A DNA stretch of 64,000 nt from Phlebiopsis flavidoalba (taxonomy: Eukaryota > Basidiomycota > Agaricomycetes > Polyporales > Phanerochaetaceae), in contig JAOCPU010000026.1 of NCBI GenBank assembly GCA_035772785.1, positions 248,001 to 312,000 on the forward strand, given 5' to 3'. This document shows positions 39,716 through 51,100 of the stretch, one piece after another (position 1 is the stretch's first letter; every line of letters begins with the position of its first letter). A program made the translations under genes and the position numbers. Below the pieces are notes generated by a model. That model was not told the origin of the DNA. It did not search any database and saw only the letters and a program-made list of their open reading frames with translations.

Positions 39716-39873
39716 TTCTACCTCAGTGCGTTCGCTGTACCTATTATCGACAGCTAATAGAGTATAGTAGGTTTTGCTATTATGTATGTACTTTATCTTC
39801 CGGGTGACTCATGTTGCGCAAAGCCCATGTAGATAAATACAGCATCATTCTTGGTTTAGAGGAGAGCTCGTGG

Positions 39874-41076
39874 TCAGAACTCCAGAACATGGTGTATGCA
39901 GGCATCAACCTCATGTTGAGCCGTATATTCGTTCTTTCCCCCAGTTCCATACATCGTGCTCGTATCGTGTGTAGCGGCAATACAACGTTGCAACACATCT
40001 TGGGGCGCGAGACCTACTTGCACACGACGGAAACCAGGCCGCCGTCCTCGTCGGTCGTCACGGTAATGGTCGTATCTAACAAAAGGCTCTTCGAAAGACG
40101 GTTTTGGGTCTGCTCAGCAATGCATCCTAGAGTGGACGTCAATAGCAAACTATCGGAATTGAGGTTCGGTCCTAAACATCAAACAGCCAGTGAAGGAAGG
40201 TCCATGGATAGCAGGAAGCCGATTGATCTGGAGAGGGATCGGTTCTTTTTCGTGAGCACAACGTTCGCTCTGTGTCTTCGTCGTATGTTTGCTTTTGGCA
40301 GCCGAGCTGGGATACATTGTTTTAGCTTGTGGGGACAGGGAGACAGACGCCGCTTACTATTCTTCAATGCGGCGATCATAGCCACGAGCGTCGCGTCGAA
40401 GGCATTTTCCGTCATAATTTATGCATGTCGCGTCGACATAAAGCACCCAGACGGCTTTACCTGACCTGATGCACAAAGATTTCAATGGGAGTACACCAGA
40501 CCTAGACTTGTATCAGCACGCGCATACATGAACTTAGTGTAGTACGCACGACACGATTACTTCATTCAGCCTGTCAGACAATACTTGAGCCTCGTCTGTT
40601 GGAGGGCCTGGCCTAAATTTTGGCGAGCAGATCGCAGGGAGGTCGAGGTTTGGGACTGAAAATACGTCAGCATGGTGCTTCAAGAAGTGAGGTATTGTAA
40701 CGTACCGAGAAAGCCGTCTTCCGGCTATCCAACTCTGGTTTCTGCGATCTCGGCCCTTAACACCACAGACGACGGTGGTGTCTCCTAGACGTGGACGAGT
40801 GCAGACCCATCCGCTGGTAGATATAGAGCCTGTAATTCAGTGACTCTTCAGCAAGCCACTCATCAAGTCCTAAGGAAACACCGACCTACATTAAACCGAG
40901 ATGTCTCGCCATTCCCCAGGCTCGGCGTCCATCTGGTCTTGCGTTTTCAGCAGGAAAGCTGTGTTCGAGATATGCTTTCGGATGCAGGCGTTGGAAAGTC
41001 AGAGCCTTGAGAGCATCTCGTTCTGCCCGAACGTAGACGACCGACGAGGGCCTCTATCTATAGATGGAGTCGCCAT
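39874..41076 (-). CDS. RRP43: RNA exosome ring subunit RRP43 (EXOSC8-like, RNase PH fold)
   Basis: RRP43 is a non-catalytic RNase PH-like subunit of the six-membered exosome ring that channels RNA to RRP44/RRP6. The ATG at 41076 gives MATPSIDRGPRRSS, then VFQRLHPKAYLE, a shifted FxAENxRPDGR and WRDIS-like stretch (about 40920). This is the LHPxxYxxxFLxxxxRPDGR opening of RRP43. Next exons are ADGSALVRLGDTTVVCGV-like (about 40780; visible as SALV and RLGDTTVVCGV), ELDSRKTAFS, PNLDLPAICSPKFRPGPPTD, and EAQVLSDRLNEVI (about 40590). FDATLVAMIAALKNS (about 40400) and KKEPIPLQINRLP follow, then TLGCIAEQTQNRLSKSLLLD and TTITVTTDEDGGLVSVVCK (about 40050). The last segment GLAPQDVLQRCIAATHDTST ends at TGA 39874. 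It converges with SMC5, 158 bases apart. Confidence 0.85.
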
Positions 41077-43073
41077 TCGAGAATTTAGAAGATGAGTTTG
41101 GGTGCGCAGAAACAAAGTCGTCTCGTGAGTGGCTTCAGGGCTGCATTTGGTGGAGTTCTAGCGCCGGATCACTTTTGACCCATACTTACGCAGCTGACTT
41201 TTGACATGGGGTGCATTTTACATTGCACTGTGACATCATAGTACTCAATTCTTTACTTTACTATGGCAACGTGTGAGAGATACAGCGACTGAGGAATTAC
41301 ACATCTTTTGAAATTTTATGTTATTACGACAGGAGGCTACCATGGTCTGTGTGGCAAAGGTTACTGATTTGTGATGTAACTAATCCTATGCCATTCTTCC
41401 CTCGTAGATCAGTAACATTATTACAAACCCCATTTTCATAACTTCACGTTTACTCATGTTGCACGTAACTCGCCATAAGGAGCAACTCCATCCGACACTT
41501 GCGAAACCCCGCGAATTCTGCGTTGATGCATGCCGCCGCGCTCGTAGTCCGCCCCCCAATTGCGACACTTATTTCTGGCCAATAACCACGAACTTGATGT
41601 CGCAGAATACGAAACCCTTACACTAGCATCGTACAAGAACCGAACAGAGACTTTCACTAGCGCCCTGGCTGGATGCTTCTAGTCCCTGTCTGAGACGAGG
41701 CCTCGCCAGGAAACGGTCGGATTCCTATGTGTCACTAAAGCACGGTGGTGGCGACAGGTATGTACGAACGAGCGACAAAACAGCCGACGGCTATGTGAGT
41801 CTGGAGGTAGCTGTGAACGCGGCCATTATAGATGTGCAGTGTCGCGCACGGTTGCATGGGGGGACGCTGGGCGGGGGGCGGGCGTGCGAAGACGGATGGA
41901 GACGGTCTCCGATTGGTGGGCCCTCGAGCAACGGGAAACAGCGGTTGCAGGACGCGGAGACGCGGAGGGCTTTAGGCGGGTGGCGCGAATGCATGTCAAA
42001 TGCCTTCGTTTGCGACGGGGGGGTCGTCCTCGCGGCAACATGCCGCTGGCCCAGGATCTTGAGGGTCTCCCACTGCGATCTTTCTTCTTCGCCGCCTGAT
42101 GTAGGGGACAACGTTGTGTACGACTTGTCGAAATGTCCAGGCTGGGAATGGCCTGGTCCGCTGGGTAGCCGGCGCCGGAGATTGGCCTGCATCGTGTTGA
42201 TTATACAAGATTCGATGGGACCAAAAGCCTTTTCAAGGTGGCAAGCGAGGGTAACGACGACCGCGGTAGTAGCTGCAGTTCGCAGTGGTTTGTGACGATG
42301 AACCCTTGCTTGAGTGGAGGAGCGTGAAGTGACTGCTGTTGGCGGGGATCATGGACAGATGCGAAGTACGTTGACAAGGCGGGACGTTATGAGCATAGGG
42401 GTACGTTGGGTCCTGGTCGCGTACTTCTGAAATTTCTTTTGCGTTTTTGAGAAGTACACAAGAGCTCAGCCGTCACGGAACGCAGCCTCTACAGGAGTAA
42501 AACAACGTCTGATCGCCATCAGCGACTTCTGCTTTGACTGCAAAGGAGATGTTGTACCACACCGCGATTTCGTGCCTGGCAACCATCAGCATTCAAGACC
42601 CGAGAAGGACTACCGCGGCACTCCTGCGGAACGTGCTCTGGCGTTGCCACTCGGTAACGGATCATCTCGCGAAACGGTATGCCAGGAGCGGAATAGGTAT
42701 CAATATGTCTGTTTCCAGGGCCGCGGCCCTGTCGAGTTAGACTTCTGTGCCCGCAGTTCTATGACGGATGAACCCAGGGCCATGAATGGACAAAAACAGT
42801 ACCGGGTCAGATGCTCTGCGAGGAGTAGGGATTGAACCGATATGGCCCAATACCTCCGAGCGTGCCGGATAGGTAGCCACCCCAGGACGCCCGAATTTTG
42901 AATCGTTCTTGCCGTTCTGTGTGCGGAGTGGCACTGGCGCTGTAGTTGGGACATGAAAAACCACATGGTAGGGCGACGCGTGGTGGTGGTCGTGCACCAC
43001 GATTCAAAGCGACAGAAATTGAACGTCCAGAATCTGCAGACGCCGAGGCGTGGACGTTCCCCATCCTAGGACG
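41077..43073. other. Unassigned 2-kb region
   Basis: No recognisable gene. At 41729-42295 both strands are open over the same GC-rich stretch (188 codons on +, 133 on -), which points to composition more than coding. The + strand at 42540-42835 has a plausible-looking frame (RNRYQYVCFQGRGPVELDFC) without any family match I know. Confidence 0.3.
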
Positions 43074-43595
43074 ATGTTAGAGTGTGACGCCCGTGCTCGC
43101 TCCGGTGTCACGATCTACCAGGCCTCCCCTAGGCCGCCGCTACTTGGACGCAAACCAACCATCGTCGACCGGGCCAACCCAGACACGGCTGAGCACAACT
43201 CCTACTATCCCCCGAATGTGCAGTTCAACGCGTTACGGGTCTATACCATCAAATTTATCTCTGCTTGCTTCGCTGGTGCTGTCGCTGGAACTCTCGGGGC
43301 TTGAATCGTGGCTTCGTGCTTTGGTCGCTCTTCTCCTCTCGGCACCTCTTGACATCAGCCTGCTTGTATGTCAAATGCAGGCAAAGCCTGCAAAATACAT
43401 GGCAGGGGGTATTCTGGGAACTCTTGAACCCTGGCCAGGAGAACATGTTCTCGTTCCTTCTCGTATGGACCTTGTTCTACGGTACGCGCCGCCCGCCTCA
43501 CAAAACATGCGAGACTCACCAACTAATCTTGTTTCATCGCAGGCATCGTTCACGGTTCGCGATACCCCCGATCTCGGCTTTACGATTCTTACTGA
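43074..43595 (+). CDS. EMC6: ER membrane protein complex subunit 6 (EMC6)
   Basis: EMC6 is a small multi-span subunit of the EMC insertase in the endoplasmic reticulum membrane, which inserts tail-anchored and multipass proteins. Recognisable segments are NSYYPPNVQFNALRVYTIKF, ISACFAGAVAGTLG (first membrane segment), FVLWSLF plus HLLTSACLYV (second), GKPAKYMAGG-like (GKPxK loop), WELLNPGQENMFSFLLVWTL and FY (third). An intron with GTACGC follows, then GIVHGS near 43545 and TGA at 43593-43595. Human EMC6 has the same plan (GATAGILGLTGLYGF, KYFKSRRPLF, YVLFWTFLYGMVHVY). The ATG at 43074 gives an unusually long N-terminus (about 45 residues), so an intron or a later start is possible. Two frame shifts occur near 43300 and 43380. 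Confidence 0.85.
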
Positions 43596-44329
43596 ATTCG
43601 TCATTCTAGTATATACGATTAGACCTTGCGAGGACTTGAGACCTGTTCTCAGGGTGAGCATCCAATACCGTGCTGCAATCATTTCTGTATCATCGGCTGT
43701 GTATGAGCTCATCCCACGACTCACAGGATTGCACGCTCGGAACTGAGAGATGCAACAGTTTCCGACGGCCGATCCCGTTGAATGGGTCAATGGCTGAGGT
43801 GGAAGTTGAAAACTGCCGAGCGTCATCACCAGGGACGCGGAGGTTCTTGACCATACCTACCGTGCAAAATGCTTTCGTCAGCCGCGAACTCGTGGTTGCT
43901 ACGCATGTGCTTGGCAAAAGCTATCTCCCAGGTCTGTGATGCCATGTGTTACGGTAACACCACTTTTTGGCGTTCCAAATAACAAGGTTTCATCATTGTG
44001 ACCAGCCAAACTTAATCTTCAACTGCGAACAAATGCGGGGCATCTGCGGAAAGTGGTATGTTGGTCAGAGTGTGTCTCGATTTGAGGCGGTTTAATTTTT
44101 ACTGGTCTACAACGTTTTTGCATTATCAAGATGGGAATGTGTTCGCCCCTGCAGACCCTCGGCAGCAGGAGAGAACGGCGGGCTGGTTTTTCAGCCGCGT
44201 GCCATGTGCCCTGCATCAGATTGACGCGGGCTTCTCCCTCATCGCTCATTTCGGGAGTCCTTGTTCCAGCATATAAGTTGCGACACACATCCTCAGACCA
44301 GGAATGCATCCAGCGGGTCCTGTCGTTCG
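43596..44329. other. Intergenic / unassigned
   Basis: Open frames such as + 44058-44276 (WSTTFLHYQDGNVFAPADP) look mildly protein-like and might be an upstream exon of the next gene. I could not connect them. Confidence 0.3.
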
Positions 44330-45114
44330 CCCTCATTCTCTCTGCTCCGATGTCAGGCAAAATGCACATATGTCCTTCTCCAGTTCGGCAACGATGCCTG
44401 GGCTACCCGATTCGAAGATCTCGAAGGCCGTCTCGCATTCTCCATGTATGTATATGTCCCCACAACCATACATGTCTGTTCAGAGTCGCTATATTTACCG
44501 CGTCACGCCGTTTAGCTCCCCAGTAAGCGCAGCGCACCCGCACCAAACTCAGAAATTGATGGGCGTATCTTTCCTAGGTTGACGAACGGCCAAATCTTGT
44601 TTTGAAACTGACGCGAGAGGCCCCGTGGGCACAGCAGCACCCTGATATTATGGGTCCAAGTTCATCGTTCTTATATTTTGGCCACCGTCGCGCAGCGCAG
44701 GGGAATATGGCGTACGGAAACAGTCCTACGCAACCCATTGTCAATTCAATACGAAAGCCCAAAGAAGGCAGCCCGTGCGTACCACCTTTAAAATCTCCGC
44801 CCGCTTTCGCTGACACGGGCCGTACAGCTTTAGGTATTTTGTCACACCTAAAGGCGTCGAATTCAAATAGGAAAGTCGCCGCGGATCGATTGAGAGGTGA
44901 GCTTGAATTGTCATGGGCGCTAGCTGATTTCTGACCAGCCCTTAGTGTCTAGATAGTAAAGGGTCTGTTATTGCGGTCTGGGAAATAGGCCAGATGAGAG
45001 ATCCCTTTTTTTCTCTGCCGCGTCTAACGATCAAACATGCCGGGTTGTCTGTCCGTGACGGAGCTCCTGACGACCCTCACCCTGAACCGCATCGCGCAGG
45101 CGTTTCAATGGTGA
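44330..45114 (+). CDS. Uncharacterised protein resembling a basidiomycete-specific family (DUF6593-like, tentative)
   Basis: Segments in order are CTYVLLQFGNDAWATRFEDL and EGRLAFS before a GTATGT donor at about 44442. An exon from about 44580 reads PNLVLKLTREAPWAQQHPDI (after the acceptor, with one mismatch of frame), MGPSSSFLYFG, and GNMAYGNSPTQPIVNSIRKP. After a broken middle comes RLTIKHAGLS (about 45020-45050), and VTELLTTLTLNRIAQAFQW ends in TGA at 45112-45114. I recall similar unnamed proteins as expanded families in Agaricomycetes, possibly with a tubby-like beta fold, but no function is known to me. The 5' end is not defined and at least three indels interrupt the frame. Confidence 0.5.
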
Positions 45115-45465
45115 TTTCGATCGTACAGTCGCTGTGTCAAGTTACCCACTGGCACCGCCTTGCTCCCTTGTTCTGACTCAACATTAGTTCACTAAACTAC
45201 ACGTGTAGATCTAGTTCCTCATGGTGTGATAATATGTGGTTATTCCAAGGCCATGGCACCGTCCAGATGAGAACCTCCGTCATCCACGGACGCTCGCCAC
45301 CGGTCATGCAGGAGATGGTAGACTCTTCCCTACGATGGGGCTTTTACAATAAAGGCACGTAAAGGTACATATCAAAGAACTTTAACTCTCGTAGTCTATG
45401 AAGATTACAGCCGACCTTCAGTTGCGCCTGGTGGTTGCGATGGATTTCATTCTGCCTTGTCGCTT
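45115..45465. other. Convergent intergenic region
   Basis: About 350 bases between the stops of the + strand family protein and the - strand TTC27 gene. Nothing was found. Confidence 0.4.
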
Positions 45466-47929
45466 TTATTCTTCCTGACGAAGTTCCTCCTGCAGTTCGG
45501 TCAGCCGAGCGACCATCAGACTGAACCTGTCTTCGAAGTCCCGCGTGCGCCCCTATGAATGTCCGCAGGACACTCCGCGCCTGCAACCGCCACTTGTACC
45601 CTTCTACCAGTGTGGGCCAAAGTTCCGGAGAACATCCACCATCTCCTCCACCTCTCCACAACAGCCTCTCGCCACTTGACCAACATCCGTTTCGCCTTTC
45701 TCCATCATCCCTGCTGTGCTGCTTCGGTAGGCTTCCATGTAGGAATTTAGCGCCTCTATTTCCATCTCCCCTGAGAAGTTAAGAGACGAGCCCTGGCGCG
45801 GAAGATGCGGACCGGAAGATACCCGCGGAAGGATAACTCGATCGAATAGGTCATTGACTTGCCTTAGGAGTCCCTCACGCGGACTCCTACCCGCAACCCC
45901 TGGCTGGGCATTGTCCGCGGTCTCTGTTCATGAATTTCTGACCGCGACCGTTCCCTAGCAGCATCGACTAGACGCTCCAGAACGTCCTCGTCGACACTCG
46001 CGGCGCCGTTCTTTGGCACTGCGCGTCCTCGACGACGCGGTGCGGAGGGCGCGGGATGCATCCTACGAGAGCTCGCCGACGTCCAGCGCAACGATCATGT
46101 AGTTGTTCCACATGCGCCAGTTGCGTCGTAGACCCTATAATTTCAGCCCCTGCTTCAGCGCACGGAAAGCACCAGCATCTTGTTGGAGAACGGAACGCGG
46201 CCAGCGGGCTCGTCGCGAGGGCGGGATTTCCTTGCGTCCTAAGGACGCCAGCCTAAGCACTCGACGATTGGTGGATAAGTAAGGGTCCCGTGCGAGAATG
46301 TCTGAGAACCCTACCTCATCATCGTCCTCTTGTTCGGCCTCCACCTTCTGCCCGGCCTCGCCCATTCGTAAGTACACGCTCGCGAGGTTGTACATTCCAG
46401 CTCCATCGCCATACTTCATCGTCGATACTGACGCAGCGTGGGTAAACGCTTCCTTCGCCCCATCCCAGTCCTCCTGCCGGACGCACGCACAGCCCAGGAT
46501 GAACCACGAACGAGACAGCAGCGGATTAATCGCAACGGCCTTCCTATAAGGGACGCAATGGCGTCGGGTAGTCGCCTCGCGCAAAGTAGTACCCTCCCAG
46601 AGAGCGCATCGCACGGCCGGACGTCCCTTTGGACACCTCCCAAGCCTTGTTGTAGTGCTCTAGCGCATTTACTCCGGCTCAAGATCGCCGAGGAGGGCCC
46701 CACAGCTTCGCCTTCGCGGGCGGACGTCGAAGGTCTGCTTGCGCGCGTCAGAGGCAGCCTTGCCGCGGGGCCACGACACGCTCGGCCTCCTCCTTGCGAC
46801 CCGCAAGCAGGTCGCGCACGATCGCGATGCCTTCTCGCGGTTCTCCATCGCCTGCCAGCACTTGACGACCTCACCCACATCTCACGAGGCGTCGAAGATT
46901 CCAGTGCGGATTTAACGACCTCCCAAGCGAAAAGTAGCGATGCGCGAAGCTCGCGCTGGAGCTCCCACTTACTCGGCAGGGCGAGATCGTGGATGTAGAG
47001 CAGCCGCTCTGTCACGGCAGAGTCCCGCAGTCGGCAATCACTGGGCGACGAGAGCTTGTAGTTGGAGGGTCGATCGTTCCACGGTGCGGGGGTCCTGTTG
47101 CTTCGAGAGCGGGATCGCGAGCAAACAGGCGCCATAGTATGAACGGACCAGTTTCGAGCGTGGTGGGTGATGACACGATCAACGTAGGGTGCCATCTGCT
47201 CGGCGGTGAGGCCATGAGCGGGGGAAGTGTTCTTGATATTAAGACACATAGCACGAAGGATGGCATTGATCAAGGGGATCCAGCGCAGGTGCGATGGCGG
47301 GATCGAGGTGGCTGAGGCGAGAGAGCCTGGGGGGTGGCGGGGAGGGAGGAGGTAAACTGGGTCTGCTCAAGGAGAGTATCATCGTTGAGCGCCAAAAGGG
47401 TCTCTGGGAGAGTGTTTTGGGTTGGGAAGACGGGTATGCCGGCTTGTGGCGCTCTCCGTCGGCCGGAGGATCAGGACTCTCGTTTTGCGTGACTCTGCTA
47501 GAAGGACGAGCTGGGTGATAATCGTTTTGCTGAAACTTCGTACGTTTGCCGAGTGCGCCGGTGAGCTCATATTCAAGTTTAGTTGCACGCGCCGATCAAC
47601 CGAAGAGCTCCGCTGCAAGTTCTGTCTTGCGCAAGCAAATGGTAAAGAAGTACCTCTTCCAGCAGAACGCGGCCGGTGTTAAATCAGCTTCAGAGCTGAT
47701 CTCCCTTGGACCACGATTTGAGATGGAGGTATGAGGTCCTCTTAAAGTCGGTAGGCGATTGGCGGACCGCAAAATATTTCGCGGCTGTGCGGTGATGTGA
47801 GTGCATCGCGAAATGCGCCCTCGACGACGCTTTTTTGCAAGCTCAACGAGCCAAGCTGGACCCTGCACATCGTCCGTCCACTTGCCGTTTTAAGAGACAA
47901 TTTTCTAGAGCTTGAATGCCCGCGGCCAT
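45466..47929 (-). CDS. TTC27: TTC27-family tetratricopeptide repeat protein (Emw1-like)
   Basis: This is an alpha-solenoid TPR protein; the yeast homologue Emw1 is essential and linked to cell-wall integrity. The tentative ATG at 47929 gives MAAGIQALENCLLKRQVDG. Later segments are ITQLVLLAESR (about 47510), LPETLLALNDDTLLEQTQF (about 47390), INAILRAMCLNIKNTSPAHG, LTAEQMAPYVDRVI, ERLLYIHDLALPSKWELQRE (about 46980), and VVKSALE before EMWEEVVKCWQAMENREKA (about 46860). The LPSKWxLxRE then SALEIFxxxExWEDVVxCY order is the TTC27 signature. TPR units follow (YRKAVAINPLLSRSWFILGC, WDGAKEAFTHAASVS, YNLASVYLRMGEAG, AFRALKQGLKL). The C-terminal helix region reads GYKWRLQARSVLRTF and LQEELRQEE with TAA at 45466. 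Numerous frame shifts. Confidence 0.85.
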
Positions 47930-48173
47930 GTCGAGACGGTTAGTGTGCAAGTACGCTTTGGGCGCTTAGTCAATCACGAGCAAAAACTTTATAAGATCGA
48001 TTACAAAGAAAACGATGAACAACTCAGAGCAATTGACAAAATAAAAGTTAAACCAAAAACGAGTGTGTGGGGGGTACGGAACTATGTCTAGTGTCGTCCA
48101 AAATCCGGGAAATGAATGTATATACCCAAGCATCTCGTAGCCCTTACGCAAGAAGTAAACGTCCCTGTGCGAA

Positions 48174-51100
48174 CTAGTTACCAAAGTAGGCGACGGGCCC
48201 TGCCATGAACGGGTTGGCTGCAACACCAGTCTGACCGATCGACATAGCAATCGCCTTGCGCTTTTCCTCCCAATTCTTCAGCGCATTCAGTAGCTGTGCC
48301 ACCTTCTCGCGTTTCCCTTGCCGTATGTCGTTGATGCTCACCGTGCCCATCTTGACGTCGTTATCCAGGAGGAAATCGAACAGCCTGAAGAGTCCATCAA
48401 GGCGATCGTCGTTGGGGCCAGAGGGGAATGCCGCGTCCGGCACTGGAGGCGAGGAAGGCTTGCCCTTGATGTCCTCGGCGAGTCGCAGCAAAGCCAACCC
48501 GCCGCACAATGAGCCTGAAGGATCTGTGATCTTCAGGTTGTCCGGTAGATGGGTGTTGGCCCATTCGATCAACGTGGTATCAACGTTGGAGTTCTATGAG
48601 AGATCATATGTTAGAGAAACACATTGAATGAAGCAAGTGACCAACGTCGGGAATAGACTGCGAGCCGGTGCTGAACTTCCGGCGCGTCTCTCTGTTCGGC
48701 CCGAGGAGGGGCAGACGAGGACTTCGACGATGCGGGGGTCACCTTCTTTGGTCTCTGGCGGCCGCGAAGGTTCTGGCGATGCAGCGTCGCTGGTGAAGAA
48801 TGAATCCAGGCGCGGACGTTCACCATCACCGTTGACAGGGGGCTTGTCTTTGCCACCCATGCCCATAAGGATTTGGGCGTCCCGGCTCGAGAGCTGGTTG
48901 GGGTTATCGCGGCGATGGGCACGTTGTGTGGCGGCCCGAGCAGTTTGGTGATGGTGGGCGCGGAGAAGGATTCATCGCTTGCGCAACGGTGAGTGGTATC
49001 GTAGGGATGTTACTTGACGATACGACGGGATCTGAGGGTACGCATTCAATATCAAACTACTGATAGTCGGGAGAAGATCTTACTGGAGAAATCTCTGCTG
49101 ATAGTGGCCTTCATCAAAGCCTTCATCCACTCACGAATGACGAGCTGTTCATCGTGGCTGAAGAAGTGAGTTTTGTCCGAATCGTGGATGAGTCTGAACC
49201 CGTAGCGGCCAGGGTCAATGTTCTCATCGGCCACTACCCGATAGCCAACAATGTTGATATAGCCTTTGATCTTCGTTTCCTACAGCATCTCGTCAGTCCG
49301 CGATTTTGGTATCTAACCGGGGTTTGCAACACCCACCGAACGATCATTGCTCTTGAGGATATACAAATGGGGACCCTTGAGGACAAAGTATCGCATCTTC
49401 CACGAGTTGAACTGATCATTCTTCTTCCGCATCCAGCCATTGTGGTCAGAAGTACCAATCTGCTCAAGGACACTCTTCCCAGGCTTCATCAGCGGCGCAC
49501 CTGCGGCCACTGCGCGGCAGCGCGGCAAAGACGGAGACCGGGCAGCAACATCGGAGGTCGAACTGGTGCGTTTTTCCGGAGGACCGCTGCATCCTTTGAC
49601 GACTTCTCCTTCAACGAGGGTGGCGGTCGCGGCTTGGGCTCGCGCGGAGGCTCGGGCAGCCGCTCGAAAACTTTCTCCTTCTCTCGTATTGCAATACCGT
49701 CCGAGGTCGACGGTCTCGACGAATGCTTCCGTCCGCTCGGGTGGCGCATACGCTGGAAGGTAGAGACGCCATGAGAGACTCGTGATCACCTTTTTCCTTC
49801 TCTGGCTTTTCGTTCTTCTCTGGATCTGAGAAGTCCCTCGCGTCAATAAACGTAATGAAGGAATCCTGAAGTACCGGACAAGCTTACATTGACAGCTTGG
49901 GAACCGGCTTTCTTCCCTTCCCTAAGGTCGTGCCTGAAAGGGTCCCCACCAAAATAGACTGAGACGATCGGAGGGCTTGCTATCCGACGCCTTCTTCTTG
50001 CTCGCGCGCCGTACGGGCGCGGGCAAATCATCGGTAGGACCTTCGGGCTTGGTGGGGTCTGCTGAGAGCACAGGAGTAGTCTCCTTCGAGTGCCGACTGC
50101 TGGTATCCTTGAGAGAACTAGCCTTCTCCTTGATTGACGCAGACTCTGTGGACCGCCCAAACAGACGCCTGCGCTTGGCCTTTTGGTCGAGATGCGCTGT
50201 TTCACTCTGCAGCTACGATTGAGAAACGTGCGATCCAAACTTTGTGCAGCAACTCACATCGCTGAGGGCTGTGCGATCCTCCACCTCATCACCACCCACG
50301 GCCTTCACCTTAAGGTTGACATCACTGGCAGAGAGAACAAGATTCGATGGTCGGCTCTTCTGCGTCTGAGGACCTCATTAGTCAATCACGCCGGCGACAG
50401 CTCATTCGAGTTGCGAGCTCACCGTAGCTTTTCTCGGGTGATGCTGGACGGCTTCCAGGATGCGAGTTTGCGAGCCCCAGACCAAGGCCAACCAAACTCC
50501 GTGGATTGCGGGACAGGCTCGGTAGGTACGAGCGTGTGAGTCTCACCCATACCGCGGAGTACTCAGGTTGGCTTCGCTGGACACCGCGGGGGGAATACCT
50601 GCCGAAGTCGGGTCGGACGACCGCCAGCCGTTCCTAGCGAAAGACCTAGCGCTCTGCGGAAGCTCAGGGACGGGGTGGTAGCCCGGCTCTCGAGAGTGGC
50701 CGATGAGGCTATGGCACGTTTGGGGACGGCGCCGGACTGAAACCGGAGCCGAATGCGTAGCCCAGTGGACTGTTGCCAAACGATTGGTGCGCGGAGCTCG
50801 CCATCGAAGACGAGTGGGAGTGCCCATAGTTCAAGGATTGAGACCGAGAGGTCGAGAGCGTTTGCATAGGGTGAGGCTCATCGTTGAACGAAGGTGGTCT
50901 CTCCTCAGTTCCGCTATGGCGTTTACGATATCGCAAAAAACACGCTTGCCAAACGCCGCAATACCAAATTCAGTCTTGAGTACGTTGGCATCAAGCTCGA
51001 GAAGAACATCTCCAGTGATCTCTTGTTCTGTAACACAACTGTAAGCATCGTCCATTTACCCTCGAGGAGATCATTTACCGATGAACTTGTCACAGACGCC

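Noticed and set aside
39811..40464. A 217-codon open frame on the + strand
   Set aside because: It lies antisense to RRP43 exons that match the family clearly on the minus strand; the + frame has no family-like sequence.
41729..42295. Overlapping long open frames on both strands
   Set aside because: Both are open over the same GC-rich stretch with biased residues and no motif; most likely compositional.
42815..42900. Possible minus-strand tRNA (B-box-like GGTTCAATCCC)
   Set aside because: The T stem does not pair (ATCGG against CCTAC) and no acceptor or anticodon stem could be formed.
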